Shown here: piece by piece, positions 1-5,846 of the stretch | Numbering within the stretch: position 1 is the first letter of the stretch | How the letters are laid out: the number at the start of each line of letters is the position of its first letter | Source of the DNA: JAFGPS01 sp964570855 | Lineage (GTDB): Bacteria > Planctomycetota > Phycisphaerae > Sedimentisphaerales > Anaerobacaceae | DNA length: 18,537 nucleotides | Reading direction: 5' to 3' | NCBI GenBank assembly: GCA_964570855.1 | Contig: CAZMZR010000068.1 | Span: 1-18,537 of the forward strand | Program-made: the position numbers and the translations under genes | The notes under the pieces: model-generated | Seen by the model: the letters and a program-made list of their open reading frames with translations, nothing else | Databases searched by the model: none | Told to the model about the DNA's origin: nothing

Positions 1-50
1 GATTGAACCAATCAAATAAATTTTAAGCTTGACAGGCCTGGCTTCATAGA

Positions 51-98
51 AGATTCCTCGTTTCCATCCGTCTTTGACGGACTCCACTCGGAATGACG
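51..98. repeat. Intergenic repeat-like element with internal hairpin
   Basis: The element begins AGATTCCTCG and ends GGAATGACG, with a perfect 5-bp stem and TTT loop in its middle (CCGTC at 68-72, GACGG at 76-80). Read on the minus strand it starts GTCATTCCGAG and ends GAGGAATCT, a form I recall as a dispersed noncoding repeat in many environmental bacterial genomes. Only one copy lies in this window, so its repeat status rests on memory and not on this sequence. Confidence 0.4.
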
Positions 99-132
99 TT
101 TTTTATGACATACAAATCACAAAACACAATTC

Positions 133-170
133 ACCCCGTGAGATAGGCAAAAGCCACCATCTCACGGGGT
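133..170. other. Strong nested stem-loop
   Basis: Two perfect 12-bp arms, ACCCCGTGAGAT (133-144) and ATCTCACGGGGT (159-170), enclose 14 nt that themselves contain GGC-AAAA-GCC (146-155). No T-run follows on the plus strand, so it is not a textbook intrinsic terminator. It may end or stabilise a transcript from a gene to the left of the window, or be a small structured RNA or a mobile palindromic element. Confidence 0.6.
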
Positions 171-193
171 AAACGAGTCAGAAGTAAACGTCA

Positions 194-208
194 TTTTTCG
201 CTGAAAAA
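194..208. other. Short AT-rich stem-loop
   Basis: TTTTTC (194-199) and GAAAAA (203-208) form a perfect 6-bp stem with a 3-nt loop. It lies between the strong hairpin at 133-170 and a promoter-like site. No function can be assigned from the sequence. Confidence 0.4.
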
Positions 209-220
209 CGGGGATTTTTG

Positions 221-248
221 TTGTATTATGGCGGTTTTTGGATATAAT
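221..248 (+). promoter_or_regulatory. Promoter-like site facing the repeat block
   Basis: A perfect TATAAT (243-248) is preceded after 16 bp by TTGTAT (221-226, four of six matches to the -35 consensus). Transcription would start near 255 and enter about 700 bp of noncoding repeats before aroB. It could drive a noncoding RNA or a long aroB leader, or be a chance match in AT-rich DNA. Confidence 0.35.
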
Positions 249-316
249 ACGTAACGAACTAAGGATGGTTCGTAGGGGATAGCGGATAGGGGTAGGGAAT
301 AGCAAGTCATGAGTTC

Positions 317-368
317 AAAGTGTAAAGTTTACCATGAGCGGAGTCGAACGGGTTAAAAGTGTAAAGTT
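317..368. repeat. Short direct repeat
   Basis: The 13-mer AAAGTGTAAAGTT occurs at 317-329 and again at 356-368, and related AAAGTT words continue to about 383. It belongs to the low-complexity repeat block ahead of aroB. Nothing indicates a coding role. Confidence 0.5.
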
Positions 369-478
369 CAAAGTTAAAAGTTTACCCTTGCCGTGAGGCA
401 TCCCTTTCGGGAGAGCGAAGCCGAATGGGGCAAAACCAAAGAAAAATCCTTTTTTTCGGGATTCAAAACGAATTTGAA

Positions 479-789
479 AAAACAAACCCAATCCGGCGTC
501 GTCTGCGACTATGCCGGGACAAGTTTGTAACGGCAGAAGACAGAAGACAGAAAGCTGAAGACAGAATACAGTAAAAAAAATGCAAAACAAAGCCAATTTT
601 AAAAAAGTCAAATCGTATTAAGTACATTATTAACAAGGAATTATCGCAAAAATGAGCGATTGGACACTTAGTAAAAACAAACCCAATTCGCCGGCCTTTG
701 GCCGGAAATCCTAAGCACGAAATACTAAATCCTAAACATGACGAAAGGATGCAAAATGACATGGACAAAGTCTGAAAAAACAAAGCCAA
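479..789 (+). repeat. Four-copy dispersed motif AAAACAAA(C/G)CCAA with hairpins
   Basis: The 13-bp motif occurs at 479-491, 584-596, 674-686 and 777-789, in alternating C and G forms, with start-to-start distances of 105, 90 and 103 bp. The two C-form copies run into GC-rich stem-loops: CCGGC/GCCGG with a nested GTCG/CGAC stem (493-517), and CCGGCC-TTT-GGCCGG (691-705). The DNA between copies is not conserved, apart from AGAAGACAG-like microrepeats at about 535-570, so this is neither a simple tandem repeat nor a CRISPR array. I recall similar AAACAAACCCAAT-type words between genes of planctomycete assemblies, but cannot confirm that here. Confidence 0.6.
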
Positions 790-861
790 GTTTTTAGCAC
801 CGGGCAGCGTCCGGGGTTGGCCGGGGGTTCAAAACACAAGGAAAACCAGGCAATATCCGGG

Positions 862-881
862 TTTGGCACAGAATGGCCAAA
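862..881. other. Stem-loop upstream of aroB
   Basis: TTTGGC (862-867) and GCCAAA (876-881) form a perfect 6-bp stem with an 8-nt loop. It sits just upstream of the predicted aroB promoter and may be the last element of the repeat block or a terminator-like structure. No T-run follows. Confidence 0.35.
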
Positions 882-895
882 TCGGCCGGAAAGCT

Positions 896-924
896 TTGCA
901 TTTTTTCGGTAAATAGGTTATATT
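896..924 (+). promoter_or_regulatory. Predicted aroB promoter
   Basis: TTGCAT (896-901) and TATATT (919-924) are separated by exactly 17 bp. Transcription would begin near 931, giving a leader of about 33 nt before the aroB ATG at 964. Confidence 0.5.
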
Positions 925-963
925 CCTGAGCTTTTATTATTCCAAGTATATTTGGTTTATATT

Positions 964-2088
964 ATGTCAGAGATTGATATTAAAATACCCGGTTTGGCGG
1001 CCGCCGGCCCCTTAGGGACAAGTACCTATGGCACAAGTTACCGAATAAAAATCGGCACGAATATCCTCGAATCACTGTGGCCCGAGATAGAAGCCGACTT
1101 CGGTAAGCTTAACAAGTTTATCGTTACCGATGAGAATCTGGTCTCGGCCGGTCATCTGGGGAAACTGCTCGGCCAAAGAAATATCCCGGCTTTCGTAATA
1201 AGCCCTGCCGGTGAGACTTCGAAAAATATCAACACGGTCATATCAATTATCGAAGAGATGGAAAAGGCATATCTCGGCAGAGATACACTCGTTGTGGCGT
1301 TGGGCGGCGGGACGGTCGGCGATATTGCAGGATTTGCAGCAGCCATTTTCAAAAGAGGCGTTCCCGTCCTCCAGATACCCACAACGACAGTCGCCCAGGC
1401 CGATTCGGCAGTGGGAGGCAAAACGGGGGTCGATTCGAGTGTGAGTAAAAACGCATTCGGGGCGTTCTGGCACCCCGCCGCTGTTTATATCGATGTAGCG
1501 ACTTTGACAACCCTCGATGATAGGCAATACAGAGCCGGGCTGGTAGAATCGGTGAAACATGCGATTATTGCCGACAGCGAGTATTTCGATTTTCTCGAAA
1601 ACAACCTCGACTCTGTTCTGCAGCGCAAGGGCGATGTGCTGGAAAAAATAGCCCACCTGAATTGCAAAATCAAAGGCAGTGTCGTTGAGGAAGACCCACA
1701 GGAGAAAAATAAGCGAAGAATTCTCAACTACGGGCACACCATCGGCCATGCGGTTGAGGCCGCCAGCGGTTTCGAACTGCTGCACGGCGAAGCCGTTGCT
1801 ATCGGTATCATCGCAGCGGGTCTGATTGAGATCGAACTAAAACTATCAGAACCCGGGAGACTTGAGAGAATCCGGAAAATTCTTGAAAAACTCGATGTCC
1901 CGGTAAAATTACCGGAAAACATGAACGATAAAGAGTTGATCGAACTGCTCAAACACGACAAAAAGGCGGTCAACAAATGGCCGAGGTTCGTATTGGTAAG
2001 CAGAATCGGCCGGGTTTATTCTCAGAACGGGCAGTATGCAGTAGAAGTTGCTCCGGAAGTGGTGGAGAAGATTTTACATAAACTATAG
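964..2088 (+). CDS. aroB: 3-dehydroquinate synthase, canonical type I
   Basis: This cytoplasmic NAD- and metal-dependent enzyme converts DAHP to 3-dehydroquinate, the second step of the shikimate pathway. The 374-residue product has the normal length. Visible hallmarks are the nucleotide-binding GGGTVGD (114-120), the substrate-binding run around PTTTVAQADSAVGGKTGVD (139-157), Glu195 in the AGLVESVKH segment and the NYGHTIGH and LLHGEA motifs, whose His258 and His274 complete the expected zinc site. I chose the ATG at 964 over an in-frame TTG at 952 because nothing supports the extra four residues; no strong ribosome binding site precedes either. It is followed on the same strand by an archaeal-type ADH synthase that bypasses DAHP, so the genome seems to encode two ways to reach dehydroquinate. 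A promoter is predicted at 896-924. Family assignment is very secure. Confidence 0.97.
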   Translation: MSEIDIKIPGLAAAGPLGTSTYGTSYRIKIGTNILESLWPEIEADFGKLNKFIVTDENLVSAGHLGKLLGQRNIPAFVISPAGETSKNINTVISIIEEMEKAYLGRDTLVVALGGGTVGDIAGFAAAIFKRGVPVLQIPTTTVAQADSAVGGKTGVDSSVSKNAFGAFWHPAAVYIDVATLTTLDDRQYRAGLVESVKHAIIADSEYFDFLENNLDSVLQRKGDVLEKIAHLNCKIKGSVVEEDPQEKNKRRILNYGHTIGHAVEAASGFELLHGEAVAIGIIAAGLIEIELKLSEPGRLERIRKILEKLDVPVKLPENMNDKELIELLKHDKKAVNKWPRFVLVSRIGRVYSQNGQYAVEVAPEVVEKILHKL

Positions 2089-2138
2089 ATATCGAAAATA
2101 ATTGCCTTCGCTGTTCCGGCCGGTAAACAAGTTTTTTC

Positions 2139-2166
2139 TTGCCTTTTAAGCGGCTTTGGGTAGATT
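2139..2166 (+). promoter_or_regulatory. Possible promoter of the ADH synthase gene
   Basis: TTGCCT (2139-2144) and TAGATT (2161-2166) are spaced 16 bp apart, about 37 bp before the start codon. The match is modest. Read-through from aroB over the 114-bp gap is equally possible, since no terminator is obvious there. Confidence 0.3.
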
Positions 2167-2202
2167 ATCTTAATTAAAAAGTTCCTATTTGGAGATTTGG
2201 AA

Positions 2203-2997
2203 ATGATAGGCAAGAAAATAAGACTCGAAAGAATAATCGACCGCAATTCGCACAGGACCGTCATTATTCCGATGGACCACGGCGTTACAGTCGGGCCTAT
2301 CGAAGGTCTGGCCGATATGCGGACAACCGTCAGTAATGTCGTCGCCGGCGGGGCCAACGCTATCCTGATGCACAAGGGAATAGTACGAGCAGGCCACAGA
2401 GGTACGGGCAGGGATGTCGGGCTGATTATTCATCTTTCCGGCGGGACATCGATTAGCCCCGATCCCAATGCGAAAGAGCTTGTCTGCACCGTCGAGGAGG
2501 CAATCAAGCTCGGTGCCGACGCTGTCTCAGTCCACATAAATCTCGGGGCTGAAACGGACAGGGAAATGCTGTGGCAGCTCGGTTATGTAAGCGAGTTATG
2601 CCTCGAATGGCAGATGCCGCTTGTGGCTATGATGTACACCCGCGGAGCAAAGATTAAGGACGAATATAACGTAGAGAATGTCAAGCACGCTGCAAGAGTC
2701 GGGGCCGAATTGGGAGCCGATATAGTCAAAGTGGTCTATACGGGCAGTCCCGAAAGTTTTGCCGAGGTAGTGCAGGGCTCTACCGTGCCGGTTGTTATAG
2801 CCGGTGGGCCGAAGATGGGGAGCGATGAAGATATTTTTAAGATGGTAGAAGGCGCTTTGGCTGCCGGGGCGACGGGGATTTCCATAGGCAGGAACGCGTT
2901 CCAGCACAAAAATCCGACCAGGATGGTTCAGGCCCTGAGTAAGATGGTACATGAAAACGCCGGCGTCAAAGATGCAATTGAGATGCTCAAAAGCTGA
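2203..2997 (+). CDS. 2-amino-3,7-dideoxy-D-threo-hept-6-ulosonate (ADH) synthase, archaeal-type DhnA-family aldolase
   Basis: This class I aldolase-fold enzyme is expected to condense L-aspartate semialdehyde with 6-deoxy-5-ketofructose 1-phosphate to give ADH, the first step of the DAHP-independent route to dehydroquinate known from methanogens (MJ0400 family). The 264-residue protein matches my memory of MJ0400 along its length: MDHGV with Asp25 and His26, HKGIVRAGHRG (57-67), GLIIHLSGG (73-81), MMYTRG with Tyr145, the Schiff-base Lys176 in ADIVKVVYTG, the phosphate-binding GGPK (201-204) and SIGRNAFQH near the end. The ATG at 2203 is preceded by GGAG at 2191-2194 with good spacing, so the in-frame TTG at 2197 is rejected. 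Its usual partner, DHQ synthase II, lies 1.4 kb downstream beyond an opposite-strand gene. Relatives such as GriI use other keto-phosphates to make aminohydroxybenzoate, so the exact substrate is inferred. Confidence 0.88.
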   Translation: MIGKKIRLERIIDRNSHRTVIIPMDHGVTVGPIEGLADMRTTVSNVVAGGANAILMHKGIVRAGHRGTGRDVGLIIHLSGGTSISPDPNAKELVCTVEEAIKLGADAVSVHINLGAETDREMLWQLGYVSELCLEWQMPLVAMMYTRGAKIKDEYNVENVKHAARVGAELGADIVKVVYTGSPESFAEVVQGSTVPVVIAGGPKMGSDEDIFKMVEGALAAGATGISIGRNAFQHKNPTRMVQALSKMVHENAGVKDAIEMLKS

Positions 2998-3011
2998 GTC
3001 TGCACAAAAAA

Positions 3012-3041
3012 AGATGGGCAACATAATTTTGTCGCCCATCT
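3012..3041 (-). terminator. Intrinsic terminator between convergent genes
   Basis: AGATGGGC (3012-3019) pairs perfectly with GCCCATCT (3034-3041), and three more pairs form inside after one mismatch. On the minus strand the stem is followed directly by seven T, making it a strong terminator for the secreted-protein gene ending at 3107. On the plus strand the following TGTTTG is weaker, but the hairpin may also end the ADH synthase transcript. Confidence 0.75.
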
Positions 3042-3106
3042 TGTTTGCGAATCTTATTCAGAGATTGAGGCACGTTTTCTTTCCGGTAGAGTTATGCCTC
3101 TTTTTG

Positions 3107-4141
3107 TTAATTCTCACTTTTCTTTTCTTCTGAGGCCGGAGTCGCCGGTTTTTCCTTCTTGGTCTTTTCGACCTTTTTTCCGGTTACTTCGCTGGTGCCT
3201 CTGTCCGAATTCATTTCGCCTTTGAGGGTTTTGCCGTCTAATTTGCCTTTGAAATCCAGCTCGAAGGTCATGTCCCCAAAGCCCATTTCAAGCTTAAAGG
3301 TCACCTGATCGCCTTCGAGTTTGAGATTCTTCATGGGAATCTCGCTGTCGAAGACTTCATATCTTCCGGTCAGGTCCGGAAAGACCTTCATCATAGTCGT
3401 TCGCGTGCCGAAATCGGAAACCGTTGTAATTTCCCACGTTCCTATGAGCGCCAGACCGATACGCTGGCCGTTAGCTTCCCACTGGCCCATATCGCCTTTG
3501 AGCATTCCGGTCAGCTTATTGTCCTTGATGGCTCCTTCATAGGTATTCTCAAATTCCATATCTTCCACTTTACTGTTTCGGGTAAGCGTCAGTTTTCCAT
3601 CTTCGAATTTGACATTGGAAATCTTGTGCTCGCCCATCTCCTCAGTCCACTTTCCCTCAAGCGAACCTTCCTTTGTCCGTGAAATAGTCAGTTTTGCATT
3701 GATGTCCATATCACCGACTTTGAAATTAACATCCCACTGGCCAAGTGCGGGACACAGAGGTTTTGGTCGGGTCCCGACGGCGGAAAGTTCACCCCAATCG
3801 TTCGATATTGTAAGCATGAGCTTGCCGTCCTTGAGAGTTCCTTCGTAGTCTGATGTAAACTCCCGGTCCGCCGGGCCAACTGTTCGAGTAAACGTGAGCT
3901 TTCCATCCTGAAACTTGGCATTGGATATTTCCGTTGAGCCCCATTTGCCCGTCAGTGTTCCGTCTTCGGCTTTTGTAATAGACAACATGGCGTAACTCTT
4001 TCGACCGTTGTTATCCATTGTCATTTCCCAGTCACCTGTGATCTCTTCAGCCGCCCAGACAAGTGACGTTTGCAGCAATAAAATAACACAGATCAGAACA
4101 ATAGACTTGCCGCTTGTTTTGTGAATTAGCATCCGACTCAT
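3107..4141 (-). CDS. Secreted protein of three tandem beta-rich repeats
   Basis: I do not recognise a named family. The 344-residue product starts with a signal peptide: a basic head, a hydrophobic run at 13-28 and an A-x-A-like end at VWA (28-30). Three homologous units of about 95 residues follow (34-126, 132-228, 231-324). Each opens with G(D/Q/T)W(E/D), carries a (K/N)xK(F/L)(E/Q)(D/G)G-type strand and a YEG/FKG-DGK-L turn, and ends in a (G/T)-x-R/K strand. The pattern suggests small antiparallel beta-barrels or sandwiches, perhaps lipocalin-like. The tail (325-344) is lysine-, glutamate- and proline-rich and probably disordered. The ATG at 4141 has a strong AGGAGG site just upstream, which rules out the TTG at 4189. 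The gene separates the two archaeal-type shikimate genes on the opposite strand, with nothing linking it to that pathway. It probably acts in the periplasm or outside the cell. Confidence 0.75.
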   Translation of the reverse strand: MSRMLIHKTSGKSIVLICVILLLQTSLVWAAEEITGDWEMTMDNNGRKSYAMLSITKAEDGTLTGKWGSTEISNAKFQDGKLTFTRTVGPADREFTSDYEGTLKDGKLMLTISNDWGELSAVGTRPKPLCPALGQWDVNFKVGDMDINAKLTISRTKEGSLEGKWTEEMGEHKISNVKFEDGKLTLTRNSKVEDMEFENTYEGAIKDNKLTGMLKGDMGQWEANGQRIGLALIGTWEITTVSDFGTRTTMMKVFPDLTGRYEVFDSEIPMKNLKLEGDQVTFKLEMGFGDMTFELDFKGKLDGKTLKGEMNSDRGTSEVTGKKVEKTKKEKPATPASEEKKSEN

Positions 4142-4244
4142 AATTTGCCTCCTAAATATTTTACAATAATCCTCTGTCCGATTAAGCAACCGAACTCATA
4201 GAACTGTAAGGATAATGCAGGGAATCGATAAAAACAACTGTTTT

Positions 4245-4274
4245 CTTATAAAGAATTCTCTCTTTAATCGGCAA
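4245..4274 (-). promoter_or_regulatory. Possible promoter of the triple-repeat secreted protein
   Basis: On the minus strand TTGCCG (4269-4274) and TATAAG (4245-4250) are 18 bp apart, giving a leader of about 100 nt. It lies back to back with the DHQ synthase II promoter. Confidence 0.4.
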
Positions 4275-4286
4275 TAATGAATGATG

Positions 4287-4315
4287 TTGACAAATTACGT
4301 CATTTAAGTTAAATA
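4287..4315 (+). promoter_or_regulatory. Promoter of DHQ synthase II and mgtC-like operon
   Basis: A consensus TTGACA (4287-4292) and TAAATA (4310-4315) are separated by 17 bp, about 43 bp before the start codon. This indicates that DHQ synthase II is transcribed independently of aroB and of the ADH synthase gene. Confidence 0.65.
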
Positions 4316-4357
4316 TTCATGGTTATTTGAGAATATATAATTGAGGATAAGGCAATA

Positions 4358-5353
4358 ATGAAAAAATTATGGGTAGATGTAATTCCGTATAAAAAAGCCC
4401 TTGCGATTGCCGCTCTGGAAAGCGGGGCCGAGGCGGTCGTTTTGCCGGACGGCGAAAGCGAAACAGTCAGGGGATTCGGCAAAATCAAAACGGTCGAAAC
4501 AAACGGCGATATTAAACCGGGTCTCGATGTAGAGTTTATCGATATTGCAGGAAAGGACGACGAAGATAAAGCCGCCGCCGTACCTGCGGAGAAAATCGTT
4601 GTCCTGAAAATGCTCGACTGGACGATTATCCCGATAGAAAATCTGCTTGCCCGGCGGGGTAAAAATATTATGGTCCAGGTCGAAAACGACAAGCAGGCCA
4701 AATTGATGGTCGAGATTCTCGAAAAAGGCGTGGACGGCGTCGTGCTGAAAACCGATGATGTTAACGAGATAAAAAAATGCGCTGAAATAATTCACGGTAT
4801 AAGTGAAAAAATCGAGCTTGTAACAGCTACTATAACAGCGACAAAACAATTGGGTATGGGTGACCGCGCCTGCCTTGACACATGCACGCAGATGGTACCC
4901 GGCGAAGGGATGCTGGTAGGCAATACGGCCGCCGGTTTCTTTTTGGTGCATTCCGAATCCATCGATAATCCTTACGTTGCATCCCGTCCGTTCCGTGTTA
5001 ATGCGGGAGCGGTGCATGCATATACGTTGGCGCCGGGCGGAAAAACAAAATATCTTGCAGACCTTAAGGCCGGCGACGAAGTCATGATTGTAAATTTTCA
5101 GGGCAAATCTCAAATCGCTTATCTCGGAAGAAATAAAATCGAAAAACGGCCGATGACGCTTATTGAAGCGCAGGCACAAGAACATCCAATCAGCCTTGTT
5201 ATGCAGAACGCCGAAACAATCAGGCTTGTAACACCGGACGGCAAGGCCGTTTCCGTGACGTCTCTAAAATCTGGGGACAAAGTCCTGGCTCATATCGAAA
5301 AAGCCGGCAGGCATTTCGGTATGCAGGTCGATGAGACATTAATTGAGAGGTAG
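4358..5353 (+). CDS. aroB': 3-dehydroquinate synthase II, archaeal type
   Basis: This enzyme is expected to deaminate ADH oxidatively with NAD+ and cyclise it to 3-dehydroquinate, replacing the AroB step without any sequence relation to AroB. The 331-residue protein has the family's characteristic blocks: LWVDVIPYKK at the start, KNIMVQVEN (102-110), EKGVDGVVLKTDD (122-134), GDRACLDTCTQMVPGEGMLV (168-187), GNTAAGFFLVHSE (188-200) and PYVASRPFRVNAGAVHAYTL (205-224), then a C-terminal beta domain with GRNKIEKRPMTLIEA. It is a little shorter than the 361-residue methanogen protein I recall. GAGG at 4343-4346 precedes the ATG. The mgtC-like gene starts 4 bp after its stop. Bacterial relatives such as GriH make 3-amino-4-hydroxybenzoate, and that activity cannot be excluded. 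Having it beside a canonical aroB is unusual. Confidence 0.9.
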   Translation: MKKLWVDVIPYKKALAIAALESGAEAVVLPDGESETVRGFGKIKTVETNGDIKPGLDVEFIDIAGKDDEDKAAAVPAEKIVVLKMLDWTIIPIENLLARRGKNIMVQVENDKQAKLMVEILEKGVDGVVLKTDDVNEIKKCAEIIHGISEKIELVTATITATKQLGMGDRACLDTCTQMVPGEGMLVGNTAAGFFLVHSESIDNPYVASRPFRVNAGAVHAYTLAPGGKTKYLADLKAGDEVMIVNFQGKSQIAYLGRNKIEKRPMTLIEAQAQEHPISLVMQNAETIRLVTPDGKAVSVTSLKSGDKVLAHIEKAGRHFGMQVDETLIER

Positions 5354-5357
5354 AGCT

Positions 5358-5816
5358 ATGAATTGGCCGCATGATTTGCTTAGCATCGTTTTAGCTACGG
5401 TCTTTGGTGCATTAATTGGGCTGGAGAGAGAGTTTCACGGCAAGGCCGCCGGACTTCGGACTAACATATTGATATGCCTTGGAGCGGCGGTTTTTACGAT
5501 AATTTCCAGACAGATGGCAACCGGAGCCGAAGATTCTGTTACAAGAATAGCCGCCCAAATCGTTACCGGCGTCGGTTTCCTGGGTGCCGGCGCAATTATT
5601 CAGGATAGAGGCGGTGTTCACGGCTTAACTACGGCGGCGACTATATGGCTCGTGGCGAGTATTGGAATGGCCTGTGGAGCACATCTTTATCAACTGGCTC
5701 TCATAACTACTCTTATTGCAATAATTGTCCTGATAGGTCTTGCCAAACTGGCCAGACCTTTGGAGCGCCACGAGCAGAGAAATAACGCAAAGGATATTCC
5801 GCAGGACAGTATGTAA
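5358..5816 (+). CDS. MgtC/SapB-family inner-membrane protein
   Basis: The 152-residue hydrophobic protein carries the MgtC signature near the start (GALIGLEREFHGKAAGLRT, about 17-35) and the GVGFLGAGAII and HGLTTAATIWLVASIG segments typical of the conserved membrane domain, with about four to five membrane segments. It ends soon after the membrane part, so it lacks the soluble C-terminal domain of the 230-residue Salmonella MgtC. The family is tied to magnesium limitation and ATP synthase or membrane-potential control, but the biochemical role of short versions is unsettled. The ATG at 5358 has AGAGG just upstream, inside the end of DHQ synthase II, and an in-frame TTG at 5343 is rejected. 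The 4-bp gap indicates co-transcription with DHQ synthase II; a functional link is not evident. Confidence 0.88.
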   Translation: MNWPHDLLSIVLATVFGALIGLEREFHGKAAGLRTNILICLGAAVFTIISRQMATGAEDSVTRIAAQIVTGVGFLGAGAIIQDRGGVHGLTTAATIWLVASIGMACGAHLYQLALITTLIAIIVLIGLAKLARPLERHEQRNNAKDIPQDSM

Positions 5817-5846
5817 ACGTGCTGTTTGCCTCTCGGTTGAAAAACA

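Larger units (their letters stand above)
1..895. other. Gene-free intergenic block rich in repeats and hairpins
   Basis: I find no credible gene in this stretch. The open frames that exist read phenylalanine- and cysteine-rich or run through repeated DNA, so their translations repeat the same phrase (RRIGFVF) instead of resembling a protein. The stretch holds a 48-bp element with a short hairpin, a strong nested hairpin, a promoter-like site, a short direct repeat, a four-copy dispersed motif and several GC-rich stem-loops, described separately. Upstream gene content lies outside the window. Confidence 0.7.

Noticed and set aside
315..789. Minus-strand open frames in the first kilobase as possible small membrane proteins
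   Set aside because: Their translations are Phe/Cys-rich and repeat RRIGFVF because they read through the AAAACAAACCCAA repeats; no ribosome binding site or family resemblance is seen.
479..789. CRISPR array
   Set aside because: The conserved word is only 13 bp, distances vary (90-105 bp), the intervening DNA contains its own hairpins and microrepeats, and no cas gene is present.
952..963. TTG start for aroB
   Set aside because: It adds four residues with no homology or ribosome binding site support; the ATG at 964 is preferred. The same reasoning removes TTG starts at 2197, 4189, 5343 and 10516.
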